Positions 51,170-64,000 of a stretch of DNA of 64,000 nucleotides are shown piece after piece. The translations under genes and the position numbers were made by a program. Each line of letters opens with the position of its first letter. Position 1 is the first letter of the stretch. The notes below the pieces were generated by a model. The model was not told the origin of the DNA. It made no database searches and worked only from the letters and a program-made list of their open reading frames with translations. Where the stretch lies: the NCBI GenBank assembly GCA_030737835.1, contig CM060851.1:1550001-1614000 (forward strand), read 5' to 3'. The stretch is from Acorus gramineus. Its lineage: Eukaryota > Streptophyta > Magnoliopsida > Acorales > Acoraceae.

Positions 51170-54100
51170 ATTTTTTTTATTTTCTTGGTTAAATTATTTT
51201 AACAAGAGCAAGAGTAAAAGTCGAATTCAGTAACTTTCTATAAAAATGTCTCTCTCTACAAATTTTCTAATTAAGAAATATATAGTTTGGTCTTCTAAAA
51301 CCAGATTAACTTAAAACCTATTCAAATCAATTTTTTTTGTCTCTCTCTTTCAATTGAATCATGCATTTTTATTTTTTTTCCTCTGGGAGAATAGATTTTG
51401 TACAAACACAGTGTCTTAAAATTATTTTCCACTTCAAAGGCTACAAATCCATCAAACCAAACCACTCAAAATCATTAGCCAACAATGCACAAGTGGAAAC
51501 TATTTCTTCCACCAATGCAACCATTTCAATGAAGATCTGCTTCAACCACCACCAACTGTGTCTCCTTCATGAATGGATTCCTCAAAAAAAAAAAAAAAAA
51601 TCCAAGTTGGACAGTTAAAATCAAGAGCTGGTGTTCCTTCCAAATCCGTGCGCATCGATACGTCTCTGTGGATGAGATCCTCTGGATCCTACATAGATTG
51701 TTTTTTGGCATTGTTTTGGGGGACCATTTTCAATTTTGTATTTTTATTTGGCCAGCTTATACACTTTTATTCCCTCCCCACACATCACATGAAGGCTCAT
51801 GCGTGTCAATTCAAGCTCAATCCCTTGTTATACATTGTCCTTAAATTTTTCATGCATATGTTCTAATTATTGGAGATGTGCAAACCAATAATTCAGTTTT
51901 GATTATTCCTCATCAGTTGAGAAATTCAATTTAGGTGCATCAATCTAAGCCTACTACTGTTGATTGTGTTATATATATTAATAAATTCAATACAGTTTAA
52001 TAATTACCATAGAATTTTAATTAATCTAGATGTTCATGCAGTTGGGCATCTGACCTAATCTTAGCACCAAAAGAAACCTAACTGATTTGGGGGATAAAAA
52101 AAAACGTGTAGTATGAGCTGCACTTAGATTTGTACATGGTCTCCCTACTGAATCCTAAGTCAAGATATGCAGACCACCCTGCAAAAAAATGTGTATTTTT
52201 TTGTTGGACTCAGAATTTTTTTTTTTTAAAAAAAACGTGTGTTTTATTCAAATCTGCACATATATATGTTCACATGGTTGTCAGGGGGCCAGTTCATGAA
52301 ATATTGACCACTACGTATTATTCATTTGTTATTTGTATTTGACTTGTGATGGTCAAAGATACTAAAGTTTTTTAAGTGGTTCATCCACTGTAGTTGAGAC
52401 TTGTCTTTGAACATATATGGTGACTTCCTTAGATTAGGTAGCTGTGTTTCATTGTTTTTTTCTTCTCTTTTTGGTGGATTTTTAAAATAAAAAATATTTA
52501 TCAAAAAGTATATATCAGCAAAAAAAAAAAAAAAAATTGGCACTTTCTTATGAAATCTCTGTAAATTTTTTTTATTGACGATGAAATTCAAAATATTGAA
52601 TGCACAAAGTCATCTGCAAATTATGTACACTTGGTAAGTCCAAAAATATTTGAACTAGAGGTTTATGGAAAGCAATTTCATGACTCTAATATAGGTTAAA
52701 AATAATAATTTATTTTGTAAATGGATTTACCTAAGTTTAGATTCGATATTAGCATTAATCAAGAAAATGAGAGTTTTCATTAATTATTCCTTTATAGTAA
52801 CGTTACATAAAAATATTTATTTGTTATTCTTCCAAAATAGATGATGATGTGGATTTATCAAGAGTTCTGTTTCATTTTTCAAAATGAAACATGTTGATGA
52901 CAACTATGGTCACATCATTAACCTTGGATTTTTATTTTATATTTTATCTTATAGAATGTGATAGCTGGATAGGATAGCACTCTTTGGATCTATGAATTCA
53001 TTTATGAATAAATTTTTGTATAAATCAGTTTGGATTAATTGGCAGAGTATAATATTTCCATATATCAACCATATTGTACCTTTGCTCATGGGAAATGTTC
53101 ATAGTCCTCTGTCTTATAGATATTTTATCTAATCTAATTAAAAATAGGAACAAATTATACTCATTTTATTATATAATCCAGTACATGGTTGTTACATGGA
53201 TTCAATTTTGGGTCACTTGATTTTTTTTGTTTTCTTTCATATTCAATCTGATCAACTTAACAAATTAAGTGACATCACCTAATACCAATTTTGTACAAAT
53301 ATAGCATAATTTTCTTAAAATTACTATTTTGGATACAAATTCAGTGGACCTCACTAATGCCCTGCAGACTCATAACTCTGATATACCATATGCATATGGA
53401 ATGACATGATTGCCCTTGCAATTTTAATCACATCAATAACAAATTTAAACCTTATCATTAGTGTTTTTGGGCACATGATGTATGGAGAGACTATTCTAAC
53501 CCTTCTAAAAATATGACTTATGATATGACTTATGTAATCTTATCCAGATATAGAAATTAGATTTTTGTGCAAAGTAAATAAATATTTTATTTTAAACTCA
53601 TTGGGCTCCTATTCTCAGTGGTGTGGAGCCACATTAGAACAAGTGGGGTAGTTGCCTCCGTTGGATCTTTTTTTAAACTTTGGATTATTGTACTTTAGTT
53701 AATAATATGATGATTTAATTAATTAAAAATTTTAATAATCAGTGATAATTATTGGTAATATTCAATAGTGTATCTAATATGTTATCTTTCTCCGTGTGAT
53801 TTCATACATAAAAAAGTTATATAAAGGGATAAATGAGAAATATATTATTTTCTATTTTATTGATATCTTTTGTTAGTTCAAATAATTTTTTACTTTTGTA
53901 TTTGTCATATAAAAGTTCTTTTTTTTTTTTTACCTCAAAAGGAATAAACAAAGATCATGGATTATCTTTTTTTTGGAGTAATTGTAAAAGATGGGATGAT
54001 TAATTATTGGATCCATTCAGTTTTTGTCAACATGTGATCGATGTGATCCTGCATTAGGTGAATTCAAGTTCATGTAATTAACTTCTTGCTTTTGTGTATT

Positions 54101-56310
54101 TTGTGCACCTTTTAATATCATGTCTTTGGTTTTGTTATGTATTTAATGAGATAATTTTTTTTACTCTGATTGATTATTATTTATTAAAAATTAATCATTT
54201 TACAAAAAGATTGTGTCCGTTAAAGTAAATCTTTGGCTTCACTTCTGCTTTTACTATTTTTTTATTTTTATTGAATAGATTGTAATATGTTAGGGTGTTT
54301 GGGAATAATCCCATATTGGAAGTGAGAAAAACAATTTTCATTTTATATAATGGCTCACTCATAGAGTGGTGTCTAGAAAAGACAAAAGGAAAAGTGGTCC
54401 ATACGCTTATGCACATAAGCGTGTGCAGCGTGTACGCATAAGGTGCATTATTAGGTGCACTTAGTAAAAAATAATCAGATGTAATTTTTTAGTGGATTTC
54501 CTTTTTTATTGATGGAATTGTTGGCCAAGAGTCGTCTCTTTCTCCAAAGACTGCAACTCTTCAAAATTCAACTAACAAACATCCCTTCACCAATAACTGA
54601 ATTTAGGAAAGGATGTGAAGACATCTCCTGAGTCCCAATATAAGTATGTTCCTTGAACATATTTTATCATCAGTTCAAAATAGTTTTGGAGAGTGAATTA
54701 AAAAATCTGTAGATTTTCATAGTTTTGTTATTTTTTAAAAGTGTTTTGTCTCAACCCTCTAACAAACTCAATCTGTCGGGCTAGGATAAATAACACTTTA
54801 AGGAAAGCTCGCATCTCAAAACTCCATTTATCTTTTGTGTTCCTAAATTTTATTTTTTCATATTCCACACCCCCTAAACTAGGGGTTAAGGCTTTTTTTA
54901 GTATTCAAGGCATACTTCAATCCTTATCACAACAAAAGAAAACAAAGCATGAACAGGAGATCAATTGAGGGCAAACCATTGTGGGTGGGAGAATATGTTG
55001 ACATATGCCCAATAAGGTGGAACATTAGAATCTTTCCCTAAATACAAATGGGGCCCAAAAGATTTAGCCAACTTGGCTTCATTAAAAAGGTGAATATCTC
55101 ACCAAATTAACTGTCACTGGAACATGGCATTGGCTCATTATCAAGTTGTGTGTCTTCATCTCTGAGGATGACATGCTAGTGGCCAACCAGGCAAAACATT
55201 TCCAATGCAAGGTCCTATGCCATCAAGGACCAAAAGAAAAAAAACAAAGAAATAAAAAAGAAGAAGCTAGGAATTGACTTGTGAGGTGGCAGGGAACACT
55301 AGGGCTACAAGATTTGACCTCAGATTTTGTAAGCTTTTTATGATACCCTAACAAGTACTGTGACACACATGTGGGATGCATGGCCTTGTTCATGTACTAC
55401 TTTTTTTTTTTTTTTTTTTTTTGGACTTCTATATTATTATTATTATTATTATTATTATTTTTTTTTGGTATAAAAAGATACAGTGATTGGGCCAATAAAG
55501 ATTCAAAACAGGTGCTGGGTTAAAGCCCACTACATAAATCCAACTCACGGAATTGTGTAAATCTTTTTTTGAGTTTTTGGTCACGTAAGTTTTTTTTCAA
55601 TCTCGATTCCAGTCTCATATGCTTCATTAACGTCACACACTCATATTAACAAGGTATATATCTCGTTAAATTTTTTTTTTATTAATTGATTCATGCAATT
55701 TATTTGAGTATATATTTCATTTAAAAAATATATATATATCTTATTAAATAAGATATACATTTTAAAAAAACCAAAAGGTGTATAGACTAAGATTAAAACT
55801 ATAAAAGTGACTGCCCATAACATTATCTTTTTTTTTTTTACATGCCAAAACAAATATCTAATTGAGGACCTTAAGGGCAATAATGTTCATTTACCACTAG
55901 GTCACCGATATTTGCTGAATTAGACTTTCTAAAACTGCTTTACATAAATGTCATGCATTTAAACAATATATTTATTACATAACATCTAAAAATCTAAAAA
56001 GTTCCTTTTAAAAATTCCAAATAGAACATGTCAAATTATGAATTTATCCCTTCACCATCTGTGCTCTTAAATGTTACGAAATTTTTTTTTTTTTTTTTAA
56101 AATGACAATAGTGGTGTATAAGAATTTGCTGAAACTTCATATACATAACATCAATTTTATAATTACATAGGAGTTTTGCATAAAAAATAATAATATAATT
56201 ACATAGGAGTTATTTCTATTTTAAAAAGTTTGTAGGAAGTCAGATCTAATAAAAAATGAAAAAGGAACTTACACAATTGGTCTCGTAGAAACTTTAAAAG
56301 GTGGAAAAGA
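51170..56310. other. Intergenic DNA, no gene recognised
   Basis: Two blocks are less AT-rich (about 51360-51870 and 54530-55340), but no frame in them matches a family that I know. An ATT microsatellite lies at about 55431-55459, next to a run of about 24 T (55400-55421). Confidence 0.45.
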
Positions 56311-56313
56311 TGT

Positions 56314-56562
56314 TTACTGAGAATTACTATTCTGTATTTCTATTACTATTACTAACACTGATTCCTTCCTTTTTCTCTTTGCATGTGTGACTCCATGTTG
56401 GTTTTGTGGCTTTTGTATCACAAAAGCTATGGTTGAGTTGCCAACAGCAGTAGCTAACATGAAATCCTTTTTGGGGTTAGAAGTATTGTTTAAGTGAAGC
56501 TTTTTAGGTGTTTTGAGTGTGGATGCCATTTTGGATTCTTGTTCCCTGATATCCGAAACCAT
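56314..56562 (-). other. Small open frame, 71-82 codons, unknown
   Basis: A minus-strand frame has two Met candidates (MVSDIREQ and, eleven codons later, MASTLKTPKKLHLNN), with a Lys-rich N-terminal part and a KRKRKES run. It stands in a GC-richer island among AT-rich DNA. I recognise no family. It could be a small gene, a fragment or chance. Confidence 0.2.
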
Positions 56563-56579
56563 GTCTGCTATTCTTTTAA

Positions 56580-58640
56580 AAATTATAATAAAATGGAAAC
56601 TCCATTAACACTATAGGTTCCTTTATAGATCTTAATTTTGATCAGTATCTTTTGAGCTAGGTGAAGTCATTGGTTACTTGAATATGTTCTACCTGGCTAG
56701 ATAGAATGATCTATATTTTTTTTTTTTTTTTGAGAAATATAGATCTTGCGATATTCTCACTTTTATTAGAGCTTATCGAATCTCACTAATTTTTTATGGT
56801 ATGAAGGCCTACAAATATGACATCTTTATTAAGGCGAGTGACATCGTATTTTAGTTCATTCTTATTTAATTTTTCAGTAAAGCTTATAACTCCATCAACT
56901 TAAGTCTTTTGGTTTTTATTGAAGGCTTTAGCTCTGTTTTTTCACTTTATTTTTTTCCCCAATTAAGTTTTCCTAAATACATACCCCTAAAATTCTCAAA
57001 ATTTATTACTAAATAATTATAATGATAAAAAAAAACCAATAATTGCTCAACTATTTTCGATTGAACATATCTACTATGATGTACAATATTGCAGATCACA
57101 TAATATTCTATTATTTCTGTAGATGATCTTATAGATTGATTTTGTGATGTACCCCTTCAAAAACACTGAACATGGTTGCCATTCATGTCCAAGTACATCC
57201 AGATCCTTTCATAAATATCAAAACCACCTCTCTCATTGTGTCTCCAATGAAAGCCTAGAAGTGCTCCTATTTGCAAACATTAGGAGGTCCCATGTTTTTC
57301 CTTTAATTTTCTAGTGATACTAAATGTGACTACCCCTGTTGGTGGATGGGGTTAAAAATAACTTCAACTGGTACTAGATTTTGTTTTGTTTTGGACATGT
57401 CATGCTCAGTCTATATTGCAAACAATACACATTTTGATTTTTTTAAAATAAAACCTTGACTATGAAGTATGATTGTTAAATGTATATACTAAGGGACATA
57501 TATCGCATTAAAGGATTTCTTAAAATGGATGTGCATGTTATATATGTTCAATTTAACGTGGGGAAATGCAAAAGTTTCAACTCAAATATTTGGAAATGCA
57601 TGGGACTCTATCCGTAGTCCTCAATATATCATTTTAATTTTGTTAAAATATATATTCACAAAATGAAATATATACTACTATATATGAAAACTAAAGTGTA
57701 TACCTAGATAAAACAATGGTTATGCTTATTTTTCTAATAAAAAAATTATAATCGAACATATATTGCATCAGTGATGTATATATACACACCAACACTATAT
57801 ATATCTCACTAATGGAATATAATCAATTAGGAGACCACGCTCCTTCAGAATTCAGACAGAACTACACTCAGAACTGAGTGTATTAGCACTCTATCAATTT
57901 AGTCTAGAGAATCTCGCTTAGGAGCACTCTCATTTCTAAAGGTACAAAGATTTTTTTTTTATATATCATTTTATGGCTACAATCGTCCACGTTTAATTCA
58001 ATCTTTATTTTCTCTCTTACATGTATGAACTTGTTCACATTATTTACATAGTTTGTGAAGCTAAATGGGTATATATGTTATAAGGCCCAGATACAGCATT
58101 GTTCATGTCAATGCCCTGTCCACACATGAATGAAGACAATGGCCCATTTCCATTCTCATTGGTTGTCCACACCTTATCTAATAAGCTAAGGTGAGCTACA
58201 TGATTTCATGGAAGATAAAATACATACTCCAATAAATTATATAAATTTATTTATTTAAAAAAGTAAGAAATTTCTACCGACATATATACCTCGTTAATGT
58301 GATTGCAAACAACGAACGAGGTATATGAGATTAAATTGTGTAGCGGTTGCAAAGAGGACTGTATGTAGCATCGATATTATTACGTTAAGGTTTATGAAAA
58401 AAAAAAGGAAAAAGTTTAACAAATAAGTCTCGTTTCTAGCCCCAAATGCCATCCTCAACCATTTTGATTTTTATTTAAAAAATATTATATCGTATTGAAT
58501 GAGAAATATTTTACAAAAGATAAAATATATATTCTAATATAAACTGTGTGAACTCGTTTATAAAAAAAATATATAAAAAATTATGTGTAGGTGACTAAAG
58601 ATATTAATCCTACAAATTGGGTCATATAGATTTATAGGAT
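56580..58640. other. AT-rich intergenic DNA, no gene seen
   Basis: No supported feature. Confidence 0.5.
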
Positions 58641-58645
58641 TGAGA

Positions 58646-58874
58646 CAGTGTTTGGTTGCACGATTGTGCAGCTTTTGCGTTTGCAGAAAGTTGCTTTTAC
58701 AATTAAATAACTGAACAGTTTTATTGTAACATTTTTCTATAGACAAATATAGACAAATAGTATCAAAAATCTATAATTTTCAAAAGCTAAAGGTGTGAGC
58801 TTCTTAAAAAATCTGTTTTAAAACTTAGATTCTTACAAAATCAATTTCGTAATCGTGCAACCAAACATACCCTG
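58646..58874. repeat. MITE-like element, about 229 bp
   Basis: Left end CAGTGTTTGGTTGCACGATT and right end (reverse complement) CAGGGTATGTTTGGTTGCAC are inverted repeats of the kind seen in plant hAT or PIF MITEs. No convincing target duplication was found, so the class is open. Confidence 0.55.
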
Positions 58875-60043
58875 AGTGTAAGAGCAAATCGATGACTAGT
58901 CATGTGTCCTTGAAAATAAAAAGATGGAACATTCATAGTTTTAGAATTTTAGAAAAAATATTTGATGTTCGATTGTTTGATTGCCATGACACATTCCAAA
59001 GTTTAATTTACATCACCTGTGAAAAAGAAGCCTCTCTTTTGAACCTCATTTGAAATTGCAACACTTTTTGTTTGCTTTGGTGGGCCTCTAAATCCTCGAA
59101 TGCATTCTCAGAACAAATAATAACAATATTAATAATGAATGTGAATAGCAGTGATGTCAATAGTTTACATGTGATAGCAGTGATGTCAGTCAGTTAAAAT
59201 TCTATTTTATGTTTGTTGCAATTTATCAATTAGAATGAATTTATCTTCAGTAATGGATGTTGATTACTATTTTTATTGGGTTTGTTTTTGTTTTTTTTTG
59301 GGTTTTGTTAACGAGTACGCTTAGAACACTCATTAATCCATATTTATTATTAATTTTTTAGGTAACCCAAGAAATTAAATTATGATATGGATTAGTAAAA
59401 TTAAAGATTTTTAAAATATCAATAATACCCCTAAAAACTTCATCACTTTTTTTTTCCTTTCATATCCAATTTTTTTTTTCAAAAGTCTCATCCAGAAATG
59501 ATATTTTTCACTGTGAGTGGTAATTGTTCCCTTTTTAATAGTTTATTTATTTATTTTTTATTTTTTTAGTATTCATAAAATTTTATTTTTCTATTAATAT
59601 TTGTGAGTGTTATTTTCTTATATAGAAAATTTTTTTCCTGCTTTACAAGTAATGACGTGGTATTACTAGTCTCATGTGATCAATGTTTCAATTTTACGTG
59701 TTCTTTGAATATGTGGAAAACTATACTCTTCAATCTATTCTCCAATTTACATATATCGAGAAAAATAGTAAATAATTAAAACCATTTAATCATTATATAT
59801 TAAAATAAATCAAATGATAAAAAAAACCTAAAGAATGGAGGTGCATATAAAATATTTAAAACAAAAGATTAAATCAAACAAAGAATGAAAATACAATACC
59901 TTATATACCATACAATAAAATATCTATACATAGCTAGGCAACACTAAAACTAGTGTCACAACCATATAAGACATGGGATAAGAATAAAATGAAAGGATAT
60001 GTATATATTTACATCTTTGGATGAGACTTTTGTGGGCGAGGAG

Positions 60044-60682
60044 CAGGGCTGGCTCGATATTTTATGAGGCCTAATGCTATTAAATAACATTTATTTTAAT
60101 TTTAAATTATTAATTTTTTACTTTAAAATCGTTCTAGTTTTTTCGGATGTAAAATTACTAATTAAGTTTTTATATGCAAGTTTTTATTTGATTCAAATAA
60201 AAGAAACAGGACGTCCACATAATTATTTTTTCTACAACAAACAGGACGTCCACATAATTTTTTTTTATATAAAGAAAAAATAGAGTGAGAGGAATGTTTT
60301 TTTTTTTAAATAAAAAAGAAATAGATTGAAAAGAATAAAAGAAGAGAGTGTGAAAAACAATAATGACACTTTTTGAGGTCTTGCCATTTAATATTCCCAT
60401 TTTTTTGTATTAAAAAAAGCTTTTAAATCTTATTGACCATATAGATTTTTTTTTGTTATTATTTAGGTATCATAAAATATTGTCAATTTTTTATTGGTTA
60501 CTTTTTAACTATATCAAAGTGACTATTAATTATTTTAAAAAATAAATATTTTTTTTGCAATGTGTTAAGCTATTATTGGTCAACATCTAGACCTATTTAT
60601 AAATAAAAAAAATTTAGGGGTCTTCATGCATCTGGGAGCCTTAAGCAATTTCTTAAGTTGTCTAATAGAAGAGTTGGCCCTA
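60044..60682. mobile_element. Short hAT element, copy B, 639 bp
   Basis: Inverted copy of the element at 45446. Left end CAGGGCTGGCTCGATATT, right end (reverse complement) TAGGGCCAACTCTTCTATTA. The 8-bp TSD matches 7 of 8: GCGAGGAG at 60036-60043 and GCGAAGAG at 60683-60690. An 'acaggacgtccacataat' phrase is duplicated inside (about 60207-60260). Confidence 0.85.
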
Positions 60683-61162
60683 GCGAAGAGAGACAATGGA
60701 GAAAAAAAATTGGATGTGGGAGGAAAAATTTGGGTACGGATGGAGGAAGAAAAAAATGTGGTAAAATTATTTGGGGGTATTGTTGACATTTTAAAAAATA
60801 TTTTATTTTGTTGATACGCATTATAATTAAATTTGGTGGGTTATGAAAAGTGAGTAATAAATAAGGAGAACACTCTTAACAAAATCCTCTTTTTTTTAAA
60901 TTTTTATGTAGGAATAATTATTGATTGAGAATCAAATATTGAACATATCACATTTTCATTAATGCAATAAGGACAAATATGATCTATTTCAAAATTTCCA
61001 AATACAGAGCACCCTGGAATCCAACATGGAAATTAAAAAAACCCCAAATTAAACACCTATAAAGTATAAAAATCTCATGATTTTAATGTTTAAACTAGTA
61101 GTTTACTAGTTCATCTATGTGCACATGCGCAGAGGACGTTATTGCATACATGATAAAGTTAT

Positions 61163-61167
<5 letters not shown>

Positions 61168-61219
<52 letters not shown>

Positions 61220-61220
61220 A
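61168..61220. repeat. Compound (TA)n(TG)n microsatellite
   Basis: About 13 TA units pass directly into about 13 TG units. Confidence 0.93.
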
Positions 61221-61449
61221 CACAGCCCTCTTTACATTTCCAATTGTAGTCTATCCTATTTTTTTTTTTATAAAAAAAATCATACACTCATTTTTTGAAG
61301 TGCATACTGTTATATGAAATGAAATATATACTGAGATACATTAGTGTATTTTTTTTCATAACGAAAAAAAAAAAAAAAATTGAGTCATATAATATAATAA
61401 GACCCATATACTATGATGATGCAATATATACTACATTATTATAGCGTAT

Positions 61450-61720
61450 GAGACATCACTAAAAATAAAAAATGAGTTGGGCTCCATCTGGGGATGCGTT
61501 TCATATGTGGTCAGGTTGACAAACAAGATTGGACGCAAAAGGCTACCCAAATAAAAAAAACAGGCGGTGGCATTGGACGTTCGATCAAGCGGGGCATGTG
61601 TAATTTTTCGTTAGTTTGCCAATGCCCTGAAAACGTGCTTTTGGAAATGCAAGGTGAGTCGGCGGACTCGTAGTCTCCACACTTTCGAGCCAAACAGAGC
61701 CTTAGTTTGTTATACGCGTG
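61450..61720. other. GC-richer island, unclassified
   Basis: This block is clearly less AT-rich than its flanks. It ends in AAACAGAGCCTTAGTTTG, whose complement (AGGCTCTGTTTGG) resembles the ends of many plant MITEs. No recognised gene. A diverged tandem copy of the phrase CATAATCTCTTTATTATAC follows at about 61731 and 61788. Confidence 0.35.
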
Positions 61721-62200
61721 TGGGCCGGGTCATAATCTCTTTATTATACAGAAGAAAAAAAACTATGTAAATTGTTTCGAACTATCCATAATCTCTTTAT
61801 TATACCGAAGAAAAAAAATTCTACCTTTCATCTACATAGATGAACATCTATGTTTTAATTTTATAACAAACTAGATCAACTATATATAAATATGACATAT
61901 GTGACAGGAGCACCAGATGGACCTTTTTATATGTACTTATTTTTGTATTTTAAATTTAACATGTAGTTTAGATTTTAATGCTGCAAAACATTATCAATAA
62001 AAGAAAATAAAAAGGAAGGTTAAGTAAAAAGGTAATCCGATCTGTTCCCTTTCAATCACCAAACACTCTCTAAGATAATCCCATTTGTTTATCCGTTTTA
62101 GAGGAACACTCCTCACTACCCATCCCTTAATCCGATGAAGAACGATATCAACGTCAATCATGTAGCAAATTATTACCTTTCTCAACAAAAAAGAAAAAAA

Positions 62201-62695
62201 GAGAAAAATCCATATAACCCCATGTAATCTTTCTGATATTCATATAACCTCTTGCAATCTCAATATATCCATATAACTCCCTGTAAACACATCATAAATG
62301 CAAATAACCCCCCGCGGTTAAATATTTTTTAACAGAATTGAAATATTTCAGACATATTGCGTTATCTAAACCATGATTAATAAATATGTAATCTTTTAAC
62401 CCTCTGAAAGCAGTTAATACTTCAAAAAAAAACACTAAAAGAATGTAAAATTAGAAATATGAGGGTTTTTTTTAAGCATTGACCGTTTTTTTAGGATTAC
62501 AAGAATACATATTTGTTAACCATGGTTTAGATAACTTAATATATCTGAAATATTCCAATTCTGTTAAAAAATATTTAACCGTGAAGGATTATTTATATTT
62601 ATAGTGTGTTTACAAGGAGTTATACGGATATATTAAGATTATAAAATGTTATATGAATATTAGGAAGATTACAGTGGGTTACATGGATGTTTCTC
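62201..62695. repeat. Long hairpin element, 495 bp
   Basis: The whole block folds back on itself. The left end GAGAAAAATCCATATAACCC pairs with the right end (reverse complement GAGAAACATCCATGTAACCC). Inner arms pair at 'ggttaaatattttttaacag' and 'atctaaaccatg'. The flanks are A runs, so the TSD cannot be read. Probably a MITE. Confidence 0.8.
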
Positions 62696-62799
62696 AAAAA
62701 AAAAAAAAAAAAATCGATGACAAATAATACATTTCCTTAAAAAAATGAATTAATTATTTTCTAAATAAAGATTAAAAATTTAATGGGATAAACGTTTTT

Positions 62800-62940
62800 G
62801 TTTTTCGTAACGGCTGACAACGTTTGAATTTTAAACGTTGGAAATAAATATGGTAATCGAAACGCTTACCATAAACGACGTGTGTAATTATTGTTAACGT
62901 TACACCTCTAACGGTCGAATCTCTGTGCCTATAAAAAGGC
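62800..62940 (+). promoter_or_regulatory. Possible promoter: TATA box with AACGG/AACGTT motifs
   Basis: CTATAAAAAGG lies at 62929-62939. Upstream are TCTAACGGTCG at 62907-62917, matching 10 of 11 positions of the plant mitosis-specific activator (MSA) consensus, GTAACGGCTGA at 62807-62817, and a palindrome CAACGTTT...AAACGTTG (62818-62840). No coding sequence follows inside the window, so it would serve a gene beyond 64000 or a non-coding RNA. Confidence 0.35.
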
Positions 62941-63028
62941 CACATTCGCAAAGATTCATATGAAGTGAAAAAACTAAGTGATCTACTAAAAATCCTCCAC
63001 ACAAATAGAGTTCTTATTTTTCCTTTTC

Positions 63029-63146
63029 AAGGACAGCGAGAACCAAACGAACGGTTGGCTTTATGTGGAAAATGGTAATCAGGATGAGCCCACCCCGGAA
63101 GCACCCAAGGAAAGCGAGAGCCACACAAACAGTTGGCTTTAGGTGG
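63029..63146. repeat. Two 40-bp direct repeats, 78 bp apart
   Basis: AAGGACAGCGAGAACCAAAC... at 63029-63068 and AAGGAAAGCGAGAGCCACAC... at 63107-63146 share most positions, both ending in GTTGGCTTTA.GTGG. They lie just downstream of the TATA box at 62929. Confidence 0.75.
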
Positions 63147-63149
63147 GCC

Positions 63150-64000
63150 CCACGTGCGACTATCTCACCGCTTTCACATTCTTGTTGTTGGACTAGTTTA
63201 AAGACTTCACGTATATATATTCATTTTTTATAAAAATTGTGTTTCACGAATATATCAACTCTCACGTCTTGTATATCAACTCCGATGTAGTTTGGATTCT
63301 AATGTCGCATATAAAAATTAGTTTGTTAAGCCAAATAACTTCTGTTACGTTACTTTTCTTTTCTAAAACATAGGAAAATAAAAAAATTAAAACAAAGTAA
63401 ATAAAAGGTTAAATAAAATTATACAATAATAATTTTTAGACCCCATGAGATAGCATAGAGTTAATACCTGTTATAATCTTTTTAACTTTTTTAGTATCTA
63501 CTCTCCATAATTAAAGAGATGAAGGAGACGGTTACAATTTTTCATATTTAGATAACTAGTGATTGGAGTTTTAATTCCCTTTTTTATATATATCTACAAT
63601 TAAATTTTTATCAAAGTGCGCAAACACAACATCACGCACAAAATCAAGCGATTAATTTTAAAACTTTCGATAGGTGAGGTAAACGAACTCAAAACGTTAC
63701 AGAGGTGGATGGATTTGGTTTAGAAAGTAAATATATGACAGTTTTCAAGTCCCAGACTCCCACCTAAACACAATCAAGTCCACTGGTGGCTAGCAACAAA
63801 AGAGAATCACAAAACGAAAATGGATGTTTTGGCTATCTTTTTCGATGTTTCTCACTTCAGATTTGATATTTTTTGTTATTGTTTAGTTATGCAATTGAAT
63901 TCTAATTACCTGATTTATATTTTTATATTTCATCGAATATGTTGTTTGATATTAAATTTTTTTTTTATTAACATGTTCTTTCTTTTTAGATGATCTGGAA
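63150..64000. other. AT-rich DNA to the window edge, no gene seen
   Basis: No supported coding frame. If the TATA box at 62929 is real, this would be leader, intron or non-coding transcript. Confidence 0.4.

Noticed and set aside
51361-51870. Possible LINE or SINE with an internal A run at about 51583-51600
   Set aside because: No ORF2-like peptide and no target duplication around the A run could be found.
45701-60400. Phe/Leu/Lys-rich short frames inside the two related hAT copies
   Set aside because: They come from T-rich and A-rich tracts shared by the two elements and do not resemble any transposase.

Overview
The window is nuclear DNA of a flowering plant, almost certainly a dicot. It is AT-rich, its genes have many short exons separated by AT-rich introns, the encoded proteins match plant-specific families, and the intergenic DNA is full of hAT, Mutator-like (MULE) and MITE-type elements. 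I could not name the species.

Four host genes can be rebuilt exon by exon, and all reading frames stay open across the splices. (1) 6067-7355 (+): a membrane protein of the REVERSION-TO-ETHYLENE-SENSITIVITY1/RTE1-HOMOLOG (DUF778, TMEM222) family, with a probable leader exon near 3.3-3.5 kb. (2) 9352-13829 (+): a BAH-PHD chromatin reader of the SHL/EBS family, 216 aa in five exons. (3) 15365-25629 (+): mitochondrial D-2-hydroxyglutarate dehydrogenase, 557 aa in fifteen exons, one intron being a GC-AG intron. (4) 35502-38184 (-): a secreted cytokinin oxidase/dehydrogenase closest to CKX5, 513 aa in five exons. These are four unrelated single genes (ethylene signalling, reading of histone marks, 2-hydroxyglutarate/lysine breakdown, cytokinin breakdown) and not a functional cluster. 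The first three sit close together in the same direction.

The gene-poor DNA at 25.6-35 kb and 38.3-64 kb is mostly transposon debris, and much of it can be resolved to base-level ends by target-site duplications (TSDs). There are six short hAT elements with 8-bp TSDs in two end-families, MULE/MITE elements with 9-bp TSDs, a MULE nested inside a hAT, two 5'-truncated L1 LINE tails with 15- and 18-bp TSDs, several long hairpin elements, and many local tandem duplications. A broken Ty1/copia fragment lies at about 1.98-2.45 kb. Possible regulatory DNA includes four CACGTG G-boxes at 40.46-40.58 kb and a TATA box with AACGG/AACGTT motifs at 62.8-62.94 kb. I saw no tRNA, rRNA or CRISPR, and no convincing protein-coding gene after 38.2 kb.
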